From: Xylogone sp. PMI_703
Lineage: Eukaryota > Ascomycota > Leotiomycetes
Direction: 5' to 3'
Length of the DNA stretch: 64,000 bases
Assembly (NCBI GenBank): GCA_021399445.1
Contig: JAJTUQ010000001.1
Span: 6,572,001-6,636,000 of the forward strand
The position numbers were made by a program, and so were the translations under genes. The notes under the pieces are model-generated. The model searched no databases, was not told where the DNA came from, and saw nothing but the letters and a program-made list of their open reading frames with translations. Positions 1 to 10,762 of this stretch are shown here, in pieces; the first letter of the stretch is position 1; every line of letters starts with the position of its first letter.

Positions 1-3000
1 TCAGCTTGGAACATGCGCTGCAAGATGAGAGCTCCAAGGCGCTCTAGCGCTGACATCCCGTACATACCGACTCCGCGATGCATGTGCAAGGACCAGATGG
101 TCTCGCGATTTTTCGTTGCATGTCAAGTGTCCAAATATGGCTATCGATTAGGGCATGGCAGCATCATACTCCGTTACTCCGTGAGGTGAAGAAACGGACG
201 AATCTAGACATACGACACTGTAGCTTTTACAGTGTTCCTAGGTTCCTGCATGTGACAGTGCAGATGATAGATGGCGATCCCCCACCCTTGTCATAAAGTC
301 TGGGGAAGTCCAATGAGAGATACACGACGATCTTGAGGAAGCTGCCAAAAGCACGGTTACTTGAGATTTGCCTATCCACTCTTCTCTCTATAGAAAGAGC
401 TGGGACAGCCGAGCTGACGAATTGGGTGTACTGGAATTATTGGCTTCTTGCCCTTGAGTCGGAGAACTTGGACGGGCTCACCGGTTGCTCGGTTTTGCTG
501 GAGCTGTTAAAGTTCTGACAGCTTATTTCAAAGGAAAAGAAAATAAATCCTTTCGGGGAACTGTCTTACTGCGCCCCGTATCTCAAAATACACAGTATCA
601 GTACTCTGCTCCAACAATCCAAATCGACCAAGCGTGGCGGGCAAGATCGCGGCCACACTCATGGTAGGATCTGATAGCTCACGGTAGTCAGCGCCATGCC
701 GTCGATCAGCTCCTACCGCGAGCGATGAACACTGGAGAAATGACTTGCGTGAGGGCACTCGAGTACCTCAGTACTATGTTGGACAAAGCTCATTGTCACG
801 CTGCCGTGGGCCATGTCGTCCGCTCCACTGCAATTTGTGGCTGGATGCTGCAAATTGAGGTGGGGAGTTGACGCGTTCTCCTCATTACACAGTACGAGTG
901 ACTTAGACTGGGTAAGAGATTCCATACAGGCAGTGCATTGGAGCTGTGATAGTGATACTTGTAGAATTTGAACCTCAAGTACTGCGCCATGGCTTCAGGG
1001 TCTGCCGCCATGCGATTGCTTCGTTCTCCGCTTGCCGTCCGGGTCTCATGGGCGCGCCCCTAACGAAAGCCTCAAGCTGCAGACGACAGCGTCGAATTTG
1101 CCATGGTTGCCGGAATTCCCACCCGTCACAGCCAAGTCCCGCAGGCGTATCCTAGCCACAGCTTTTAGCCACAGGAAGAAAAGGTCCCTCGTCTTGTTAC
1201 CCAGACGGCCCAGCCAGACCAGAGAGAGGCCGATTGTTACCAGAGGATGGGAGACGATACATCCAGGCCTCAGAGGGCCGTGGTGCACTGAGCGGGGCAT
1301 GGAGGCGCACAGGGGCACTGCAGATGCCCAATTGCTGTGCACCGCGGGAGCGGGCCCCATTAGCTAGCGTGCATTAGGCCGCGCTCGTCCCTGCAGCATG
1401 CGAGTTGGCCAACCCCATTTCAGACTGCTCCACAGTGCCACACAGGCGACATGCAGACCAAAACCACCAAAATGCCATCTACAGCGTCGTATCCTGCCGT
1501 TGGACGAGTTGAAGCCTCTCCCGGCAGCCTGTCTCGCAGTCGAACATGGCGGAGAGTGCCTTATTAATAATTGACGAAAAGAGTCATTTCTGTACTTAGA
1601 GACGGAAACTCGTGGCAGCCATCTTATCAGAAATCTACAGTGCTGTGTATTGGCTGAGTGACAACTCCTTCTCCCCGGTGAGAGGCATTGCTAACTAACA
1701 TGCTGGGCTCACTGCACACAGTAATCTTTAACTGCTACAATTGTGCTCTGATCGCTTTGGCACCTTCGGAGCATCATCCTCCGCTCTAACGTATTCATGC
1801 TTGGGCCACAAGAAGCAAACTGCGCACAGAAGGACAGAGTACAATCGCATCTGATTAATTTATGCAACAAGCACAGTGAGATGCTTTCGAGATACTCAGT
1901 CGTGCCAGTATGCTGAAGACGGCGAACATCAATACTCAACACCAGCCGTTACCGAGGGAAATACATATCACCATAATGATCCTCCCACTTCGTCACAGCG
2001 GAGATGGCTCATTGAGTGGACCCTGATTCACATCTTTGATCTGCGATGGTGAGGATTAGCCCACGAGCCACTTCCATGCTGTCTGCGGGATTTCGAGATT
2101 CCGGCCTCAGGCCTGTGTCAGAGTCGTGTTCAGCGTCTGAGCGCAAGTTTGAATAGTCACTTTTGTGTCCGCTTTTGGCTCGCGGGCTTTCGCCGTCGGG
2201 CAAAGTTACACAGTTACCGTACAGTAACTGTGGAAACTACGCTTGCCACCTTATGAAAGAAGATTCTGGTTCTTGCTCGCCGGTTGAACTGCGTTGCGAG
2301 TGACAATAATAACACCCCACGGCATCCAGGCTCGGCTCCTAGCAGCTATGGCAGCTACGGGTTCCTCCACCGGTTCCTATCTCTCAAGATCTACTTCGTA
2401 CTCCACCGTGAAAAGGATCCAAACCTATCGAGCAGGATCAGCATGGCGTGCTCTTTTACTCAGGCCTTATGCAGGTCCTTCTTACGGCAAGTTCCTTCCT
2501 CAATTGTTTTCTCCATATCTCCGCAGTGCGCGATCGACGAGATGGAGGCAACTTGAATGCCCCGTTCCTGATGTCCTAGCGCTCTCATACTGTCTGCTTT
2601 GCTTCTTATTCCCTCTCAATGGCCGTCGCCGGACTTTCTAGGTAGCGCGGTAAAGGCTCCGCTACTGCTCTCAAGGAGCATCTCGGATCTCTCTAATAGT
2701 CCGCATTTCAAAGGCGAATCGGTAGTGAATGGTTTCAGGGGCACGCTCGGCCACCATGCTTTTTTCCTGCGGCCTGAGAGATCTTGTCTGTGCACTGGAG
2801 CAGCATCGCGCATGGCCCCCATTGTGCTTTGACGTACGGTAAGTGCGGGTTCCTTACTGTAATATGTCATTGTTTTCTTCGGACACGTTTTAAGGCTCCA
2901 TAATGTTCTACTACTATAGTTATGTGGTAAATCTGATGCGGCTAGACTCTATATCCTCTGCCAGACTTATCAATAAAGTAAAGGGTAGATCTGCCAGCAT

Positions 3001-5743
3001 GCAATATTAGGCACTACGCTCTTCGAGGTGTGGTTTAGCGACAACTGCTTTGTCCGCCGCCGCATATGCTACAAGTAACAATATTGCAGAGGAGACTCCC
3101 AAAGATATCTCCTCATTTTTATGATACAAGCGGAGTACGTACCATACTAAGCTCAAGAGTGATGTTTAAGGCTGAGATACGAATGCCCCAAGGCAACACC
3201 GATTCTAGTTGCTTATCCCCGAAGTCACATTTTTCAGCGTTTCCCGTAAGGTTTCAAGAGACATTTCCTAGGTTTCACATGTGAAAGGGTCCTAGCCATA
3301 GAACGATCTCCCTTCAACCTTCCAGATGTAGAAAGTATTATACTTAAACAGAGGTTGTATACTCAAGCACGACCACGACGGTATATACTTGGCTGTACTA
3401 ATACCGTCCACATCACCTGAGGCGGGATTGAAGTTGATATTCCTTTAGCATCAGGCCATGCGAAGATGGCGAGTTGCCTCTCCTACATCGATACGTTTCT
3501 CATACCACTGTATTCTGCCTCTGTTATACTGGAGAATACTTCTTGAAAGCTCAAGTTACCATTAATTATTTTCATACTGCCGTACGATAAACTCACCCAA
3601 CCCATTTTTATCCCAAAGCATAAACCAGTTTTGGTATGACAGAAATTCATCAATCACTCTGGGACGTTGCCTGGTTGTTCAACTTCGTTCAAAATTCACT
3701 TGCCAGGGTTCCTGAAGCATAAACTCTCGACAAGCTCTCAACATGTGTCAGTTATATTGGAATGAACTACCAGGGAATTGCCGCAATAAAAAAGAAGCTT
3801 ACTGTCAGCCGTTACACATCCGCATCATACCCTTCTTTATACTCCATAGATAGGAGGATCCTCCGGAATCATCAACTGCCGGGCCCGGTCTCCTCAATCT
3901 CACTATTACTGTGAGACTCGCTCGGCACTCATCCGGCTTTTCTCGAAGCCCGATATATTAGTTCTCTAGTAAGGAGTCTAAGCGTCCGTACAATTATGAG
4001 CAGGGTATGCAGGATGGCGCGGAGGCCTAACTGGTCATAACATACAGTATTCCCTCCGGCCGTCGGTGCTCTGCAGTGCAGTGCGGTGCAGCTACAGGGT
4101 AAGACAATGTGTGTCTCCCACGTGAGCGTGAGACCTCGATGCAATAATACCACCGAGCCGTCTCTTCCACATTGCCGGAGCATCTACCGTAGCCTCATTG
4201 CTTGTTCCACGAGTTATGGGTGGCGGCTTTCATGCTTGGGTTCCTAGCAGACCGGCATGTTTGAGTTTCGTAGTAGGAGGGATGGTGCTCTTGATTATGC
4301 GTTGGATGTCTGTGCGGGCGGGGTTTGAGAGAGAAGAGGGATTTGAATTTTAAGAGCTTGCTGTTAAGGTCTGGGTTGATACTAGAGCATTGGTAATAGT
4401 CATGACACAATTTTGGTTGAGTGCTGGAGTTGATGTCGAATGTTCGTGGAAGTGTGAGAGAGATATTCGAATATCTCCTTGATCCAAATTCTAACGAGCA
4501 TACTAATGTAGCATCACTGGATATCTGACTGTGTTTGAAATACTGACACCATTTTCAGGAGATCTCTTCTTTATATCAGAGTATGTAGTCCAATCATTGG
4601 CCAGGGCCATGAGTATCTCACTCTTTTTCTCTCTTTTTCATGTATCACATCATCTTCCCCGTGATATATATGAAGTATATGTACCATGAGAGATCAAAGA
4701 ACTTAGTCTTCTTCAAAACATCTATCCCATGAAAGGTAATTAAACGCTGAGATCAATCTGAATCTACATGAAGAGATGATTATCACTCTTAGGACTACTA
4801 CTTCCATGCTGTTAAGATGATAGGTTTATCTTACATAGCTGAATAAGTAGAGAAGTAAAGCTTGTAGTGATTCGGATGTGAGAATGTTTTATGCGAAAAA
4901 TGAGGAGTTTCTGGATCCAACAGACCGAGAGCAAGATCACTTCTGTTACTTGGAGTGAATTTCATTCAAGTTGAGTGGCCTGAGGTTGCTATCCAATAGT
5001 GTTCAGATCAGTTCATGTAGTAAAGAGAATGAACAGCTCAGTTTTCCAAATATAATGATTGAATCATATTAGATTTTTTATGCAATTCGAAACTTGAAAT
5101 CTTCATATTAATCTAAAGCCAAGAATGCCGTGGAAGATTATAACTAGATTAATAGTAGTATATATATCTTACTATACTTGATGTGTTCTTAGCAAACTAT
5201 TCTTAATATCAATCAACAATTAGTAAGTGCACAGGAAACTATCTTTAGAGGATGTAACCAAATCATTCATTTTTCACCATATCCCAGCTGTTGTAGAGCG
5301 AGGTAATGACAAGAAGATATTGGCTCAAATCTAGACCTTAAAAGTTGTGACGTCATCAATGCTGTGAGTACGACGAGGTTTTTACTTTACGAGCAAGTAC
5401 ATGTAACGGATTAACTATCAGTTTATAATGTCAAAATAAATGATTATCAGAACTTAGGTCAATAGACTAATCAGGATTAAAATCTCGAGTATTAATACTT
5501 GCTTTAACTATTTCTAGATTCCCTAGAGACTTATTCCAATACCGAGAAACTTGGCATCTTCAACTCAGGGATGGAGGAGTAAAAGTCTATGATGTATTGA
5601 CCTGCTTTTTAACCGGGCGCAAGCTGATTATCAAAGCAGCTCTATTACTGTCTATACGTTGTTTTCTTCGAAACAGCTCCAGTCAATAAACCACCTATAT
5701 GTGACTTTTGAAAAGTCAAATAGACAACCAGAAATCAAATACA
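1..5743. other. Long intergenic region, no supported gene
   Basis: No open frame here has a recognisable protein, good codon character or convincing splice partners; the ORFs are short and overlap each other on both strands. The first ~4.3 kb is of mixed composition, and roughly 4.4-5.7 kb is clearly richer in A and T. A short inverted repeat (9-bp arms, 6-nt loop) lies at 2209-2232, and a cluster of short GTGCAG-like repeats near 4071-4092. The last few hundred bases must hold the promoter of the transketolase-like gene, but no clear core element was identified. Confidence 0.6.
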
Positions 5744-7666
5744 ATGGCAGGCCATCAATTCCCCGTTGATCTCAAACAATTCAAGAAGCTCAAACTCGAC
5801 CCTAAGAACTCAAAGCTCTCGTCCGAGCAAAAGGGAGATCTTCTGCACAACATCAATATCTTCCGAGATGCACTCGTGGCATTCACTGCGACTGGCGCTG
5901 CTCGTGGAGTATCAGGCCATACCGGTGGTCCTTTTGACACAGCGCCAGAAGTCTGCATCTTGCTCGCATTCATAAATGCAAACCCAGGAGGATTCGTCGA
6001 TGCTCTCTTTGACGAGGCTGGCCACCGAGTGGCCACACAATACTTGCTGGCTGCCCTGGACGGCAAGATCGATCCTGACCATCTGCTCAACTATCGTGCT
6101 GCAGACTCGAAGCTGCCCGGCCATCCTGAGTTGGGTCTGACGCCTGGAGTCAAGTTCAGCTCTGGCCGTTTAGGCCACATGTGGGCGCTGGTAAACGGCA
6201 TTGCCATGGCAAACAAGGGCAAAAATGTTATTCTACTGGGATCAGATGGGTCTCAACAGGAAGGAAATGACGCTGAAGCAGCACGCATTGCCGTTGCTAA
6301 CAATCTCAATGTCAAGTTGTTCATCGACAATAACGATGTCACGATTGCGGGGCATCCATCCGAGTACCTCAAGGGCTTCGACATTGCTCGCACACTCGAA
6401 GGCCACGGCCTCAAAGTCGTGCGTGCAGAAGCAGAGAATGTCGAGTCTCTCTACACGGCGATGTGTGAAGTTATAAATCACACTGGCCCAGCAGCTGTCA
6501 TCTCCAACCGCAAGATGGCGCCGGGCATTGAAGGTCTCGAGGGCCAGGTCAAGGCACATGACGTCATCTCAGTTGACATTGCTCGCAAGTACCTTACTAA
6601 GCGTGGATACACGCAGCAACAGCTCGCGTTCTACGACAGCATCCAAGCAAAGTCAAATCCTCACCAGTATCTAGGCTCGACGAAGGACAAAGGCGCCAAC
6701 CGTGTCATTTTCGGTGAAGCCGTCAATAGTGTGCTCGATGGCCTCGGCAAGGAAGAGGCCTCACGTCGAGTGATGGTCATTGATTCTGATCTCGAAGGCT
6801 CTACTGGGTTGAAAGGGATTCATTCAGCACACCCAGAGGTTTTCGTTCCATCAGGTGTCATGGAACGAGGTAACTTCTCTGCTGCAGCTGGCTTCGGATT
6901 TGGCAGCAATGGCGAACGCCAGGGAGTGTTCTCGACCTTCTCAGCTTTCCTCGAAATGTGTGTTTCTGAGATCACCATGGCTCGATTGAACGACTGCAGT
7001 GTGCTCTCGCACTTCTCACACAGTGGTGTAGATGAGATGGCAGATAATACCTGTCATTTTGGATTGAACCACTTCTTCGCAGATAACGGCTTGATGGATG
7101 CAGCGATCACAAGACTGTACTTCCCTGCTGATGGCGAGCAAATGAAGGCCGTAGTTCGTAAGGTCTTCTTTGATAAAGGCCTGAGGTTCATCTTCTCTAC
7201 CCGTTCTAAAGTCCCCTATATTCTTAAGGAGTCTAGTGACCAGAAGCTTTATGGTGAAGGCTATGAGTTTGTTCCTGGCAAAGAAGAAATCATCCGTCGA
7301 GGCACCGCAGGCTACGTTGTCTCGTATGGCGATATGCTCTACCGCTCTCTTGATGCTGTGGAGCGTCTCCGGCAGGGCGGTCTCGACGTTGGTCTTATTA
7401 ACAAGCCCACGCTTAATGTAGTTGACGAAGAGACAATCAAGGTCTATGGATCAAGTCCTTTTGTCATTGTTGTCGAGTCCATTGCTCAGAAGACTGGTCT
7501 GGGTTCTCGTCTGGGTACCCATCTTCTTGAGCGCAATCTCAGTCCCAAATATAAGACCTTTGGTGCTATAAAGGAAGGTTCTGGTGGATTATATGAGCAA
7601 GTGAACGCCCAGGGACTTGGGCCAGATGACATCGTTGCAGCTGTGAAGCAGGTCGCTCAAAAATAA
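5744..7666 (+). CDS. Transketolase-family, thiamine-diphosphate-dependent enzyme
   Basis: Intronless, 640 aa from the ATG at 5744; the frame is open 12 codons upstream but without an ATG. It carries the transketolase layout: an N-terminal cofactor domain with a conserved His in SGHTGG (~residue 60), a ThDP/metal motif starting GSDG (~166) and ending DNND (~195), a pyrimidine-binding domain with the catalytic-type Glu in MERGNFSAAAGF (~373), and a C-terminal domain. The family transfers two-carbon ketol units between sugar phosphates, usually in the pentose phosphate pathway; relatives include dihydroxyacetone synthase. Several signature stretches differ from the housekeeping fungal enzyme (for example GPFDTAPE where classical enzymes have GAPMGMA-like sequence), so the substrate is uncertain. 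It stands alone between long intergenic regions. Family assignment is firm; the exact reaction is not. Confidence 0.88.
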   Translation: MAGHQFPVDLKQFKKLKLDPKNSKLSSEQKGDLLHNINIFRDALVAFTATGAARGVSGHTGGPFDTAPEVCILLAFINANPGGFVDALFDEAGHRVATQYLLAALDGKIDPDHLLNYRAADSKLPGHPELGLTPGVKFSSGRLGHMWALVNGIAMANKGKNVILLGSDGSQQEGNDAEAARIAVANNLNVKLFIDNNDVTIAGHPSEYLKGFDIARTLEGHGLKVVRAEAENVESLYTAMCEVINHTGPAAVISNRKMAPGIEGLEGQVKAHDVISVDIARKYLTKRGYTQQQLAFYDSIQAKSNPHQYLGSTKDKGANRVIFGEAVNSVLDGLGKEEASRRVMVIDSDLEGSTGLKGIHSAHPEVFVPSGVMERGNFSAAAGFGFGSNGERQGVFSTFSAFLEMCVSEITMARLNDCSVLSHFSHSGVDEMADNTCHFGLNHFFADNGLMDAAITRLYFPADGEQMKAVVRKVFFDKGLRFIFSTRSKVPYILKESSDQKLYGEGYEFVPGKEEIIRRGTAGYVVSYGDMLYRSLDAVERLRQGGLDVGLINKPTLNVVDEETIKVYGSSPFVIVVESIAQKTGLGSRLGTHLLERNLSPKYKTFGAIKEGSGGLYEQVNAQGLGPDDIVAAVKQVAQK

Positions 7667-8287
7667 TTCTCTCCCCTCTTTGCTTTCTGCAGCGTAATAC
7701 AAAGAGCTAGGTATAGTTATAAAGCACATTTAGATCTATATGGACCTTTGATAGCTGTGAAATCTTTGAGCACCTGCATTTGTGTCTGCCAGTTAGTATA
7801 TCAAAAGGGTGAATTGAATTCCCGATTCTTGTATTCAGATCAGCAGCAATGTAGAAAAGCGGGTATTTATCCTTGTTAAAGTGCCGTCCCTCTTAAAACG
7901 CATTCGAAATGATCGAAGTTTGCAACTAGTTACTTTGTATTGTGCATTTTAAGTACTGGAGATGTCAATATTGAGCAAGATATCTTGGCATCAGTCGTGT
8001 TGTCGTCGTGTCCAAACGAAAATAGAGGTTGGCCTCTCGAGAGTGTTAGTATTCCTTAAAAAGATGTTAATTTACCAGATGTCAAGATTAAATAACACCT
8101 TGGACAGTCTGATGAATGCGAATAAATAAACGAAGAATACTAACCGTCGCCAAATCCACCCATACAAGCTTTATAAGATCTGAGATTCGTAGGGCCCAGA
8201 ACTATCCTCCACCAAACTAATCCTCGGCGTAATAACTCCAGCGCATCCGTCAGCACATTATACACTCACGACTCCTCCATTTCAGCA
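7667..8287. other. Intergenic, between convergent genes
   Basis: The 621 bp between the stop of the transketolase-like gene and the stop of the gene on the opposite strand is AT-rich with no open frame of note. It should hold both 3' untranslated regions and polyadenylation signals. Nothing else was seen. Confidence 0.6.
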
Positions 8288-9414
8288 CTAATATTCAGCT
8301 AGTTCAGCTGCCATCCTCTCATCTTCGACCTCCGGATAATCAAGCTCAAGTCTAACACATGAAAGATTACGATAATACCAGTCATCTTTGACCGGGACTT
8401 CACGTTCCCAGCGGTCCCTAAAGACTCCATGATAATCAATCGCATCGTCTGGATCGATACGCTCCCTATTATACTTATCTCCTAGAACAGGTATGGGACA
8501 AGGTCGTGCTGTTGATGGTGACGGTGATTCTAAAAATTCTATCAGTGCTTGTACCTGGGACTGTAAGAGACGGTAGATGCGGTATGTCACATCGGCTCGA
8601 TCAGAGTGGAAGTAAATTCTGTTGTTCTGTTTCAAAATGATCAAAATAGCGTATTAGCATGTGAATATCACGAAGTAGAAGATGCTCTTACCCCGAATCC
8701 GGATACTCTGCGATCAAATAAGACGACACCCCCAAGAATCCGATTCTCAGCCCAATATCCTACCATATCAGCTACACCTTCCGGGTACTGTTCATGATAC
8801 GTGTAAAACTGGTGGTAAAATAGCGTAGGATACGGATCTGGCTCCCGACAGTGACTACCGTGGTCAACATAGGGTCTCTTCCAAGACGTCACTCCGTCGT
8901 AGTTATGTAAGCTTTCGTCCCGTTTGAACAGCTGAGCAGCAATTTGGTGCACAGCTACGGCAATCATTTCCAGAAGTCTTATTTCATAACAGTGACTTCC
9001 AACAGGCGCATCTTTGTAGGAATTAAGAAGCTGTTGGGAGACGAAATTTTGCTTTAGCAAGTGTTGAAAAGAAAAGAAGGAAAGAAACACGAAGCTGATA
9101 ACACTTACTCGGTTATTAAAAACTAAACTATCTAAGCAGAACTCATCAAGAAGTCGTTGTGTTCTATCCAAGACACCTGAACACAGCGTCTTGTGATGCT
9201 GAATAGGATGAAGGATATGATCCCTTGGGAACCTTTTATCTAGGAAAACCTCATATGTTGGTAATCCGTCAACGATCTGGGCATATGTAAATCGAGCTAT
9301 TTCAGTGGATAAAACTATGCGAATTGCCTTAGAGAGGAGTTCGTGATGCCTGGAATCCATCTCCTTGGTTGAAATTTGGGTTGATTGGTGGCTATTGCTA
9401 ATATAGCGTGGCAT
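8288..9414 (-). CDS. Hypothetical protein, three exons
   Basis: The model is exons 9414-9109, 9030-8692 and 8626-8288, giving 327 aa. Intron 1 (9108-9031) has a GTAAGT donor and a CAG acceptor. Intron 2 (8691-8627) has GTAAGA, a GCTAAT branch site and an AAACAG acceptor. Both introns are phase 0. Intron 1 is exactly 78 nt and free of stops, so unspliced RNA would still be translatable. I recognise no domain; the protein is rich in aromatic and charged residues, has no signal peptide, and ends in an acidic tail. Two other CAG acceptors close by leave small uncertainty at the exon 3 start. It lies convergent to the transketolase-like gene. Confidence 0.7.
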
Positions 9415-10101
9415 GACTACTAATTAGTTGAGTAACTGAAATAGGGTGTATCTTGAAAGTTGTCTCGATCTAGAGCACCTAGAATGGAGAAGTGAATTCG
9501 AGAACTATGATCTCACAGCTATGCACTACATAATTATTTTGTCTGGTTCTGGAGGCTACTTTAGTGACCTCGGTGCGGGATGATCTAGTGCACCTTGCGG
9601 CCCACAAGATAATAAGATTCTCCTAGCAAGCTTATCAGGTATACCGTAGGGGAATATTACAGTGATCAGATTCCAAAAAATGGTAAAATATCAATTAAAC
9701 TCCATTGCTTGCACTGATATTTAAACATTATACATATTTTCCTCTCACTAAAATGAAAACCAGCATCTTATCAGCCACAAAGGTATAATTATAGTTATTA
9801 ATAATAATGAAGAACAACTCCATCTCAGATCCTGGAGAAAATTCCCGTCAAGCTAGGGACGTCAGTTTGATATGAAATTTCTACAACTTTGAATCAGCTT
9901 CTCCCCAGCCAGCCCATCATCAAGCTCCAAGCACACAGCCACCAAAAAATCTCCCCAGGAAGTCGACCATGGATTAAAAAGAACACCGGTTTCTGGTTAT
10001 TAGACTTTTCACCTCTCTCAGAAATTATCCTCCTGAAAAGAAAACGCCTCGCTAAGAGAGAGAATCGAATAATTTTTGCTCCATCCTAAGATGTGCGGCG
10101 C
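9415..10101. other. Intergenic, AT-rich
   Basis: This interval lies between the start of the hypothetical gene and the end of the hydrophobin gene, both on the minus strand. It is AT-rich with short A/T runs near 9670-9820. Its rightmost part is the hydrophobin 3' region and its leftmost part the promoter of the hypothetical gene. No gene was seen. Confidence 0.55.
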
Positions 10102-10762
10102 TTATTTCAGGTTGAGGTTGATGCCTCCAATGGTGATTGGAAGGGTGATGGCAACACCGTTGACATCCTGGCAGTTTTGAGTCTAGAAGAAAACAGTTAG
10201 CATATGGTGGTCTAATAGAGAGAAATATGAAGCTACTTACTCCTCCGTTGTTGGTGCAGCAGACGGTCTGGGCAGTGCAGGTAGAACCGAGACCCATGAC
10301 GGACTGGACAAGGCAGTCCAAGCCACCAAGTAAACCGCCATTGGCGGACGGGTTGCAGCAGTATTGCTCAGTATCAGATGGGCAGGCAGCAACGTCACCA
10401 TTGATGATGGTGGTGGTGTTGGATCCGCTTCCAGATCCGGATCCGGATCCATCACCGCCAGTGCCAGTACCGCCAGTTCCAGTACCACCAGTTCCAGTTC
10501 CACCAGTGCCGGTGCCACCAGTTCCAGTACCAGATCCATAGCCGTAGGATCCGTAGTCAGCAGTGCCAGTTGCCGGAGCAGGAGCAGGGGCTGGGGCTGG
10601 GGCGGGAGCTGGAAGACTGCCAGCAGCGCCAGCTAGGCCACTAACGAGACCGGTGAGGGTGCTGACGAGACCATTGAGGACGTCAAGCTGAGGAGCAGGT
10701 CTGCCTTGAGAGCCCAAGATGCCAAAGGCAACGGCGAGGACGGCGGTCTTCTTGATTTGCAT
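10102..10762 (-). CDS. Secreted hydrophobin, class I-like, with Pro-Ala and Gly-Thr linkers
   Basis: Two exons, 10762-10241 and 10182-10102, give 200 aa. The intron 10240-10183 has a GTAAGT donor, GCTAAC branch site and TAG acceptor, in phase 0. An N-terminal signal peptide is followed by a Leu/Gly/Val-rich stretch, a Pro-Ala dipeptide repeat, a Gly-Thr repeat and a Gly-Ser run. The C-terminal domain has eight cysteines in the hydrophobin order C-CC-C-C-CC-C, with gaps of 7, 13, 11, 5 and 8 residues. Hydrophobins self-assemble at air-water interfaces and coat hyphae and spores. The C5-x5-CC spacing fits class I, but the 13-residue C3-C4 gap is short for that class. The last Cys lies in exon 2, so splicing is needed for a complete domain. 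Confidence 0.9.
10455..10529. repeat. Five tandem 15-bp units in the hydrophobin linker
   Basis: Five successive 15-bp units of the type CCRCCAGTNCCAGTN (plus strand) encode the Gly-Thr-rich linker as a five-residue period on the minus strand. Units differ mostly at third codon positions. Units begin at 10455, 10470, 10485, 10500 and 10515. Coding minisatellites of this kind tend to change length between strains. Confidence 0.85.
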
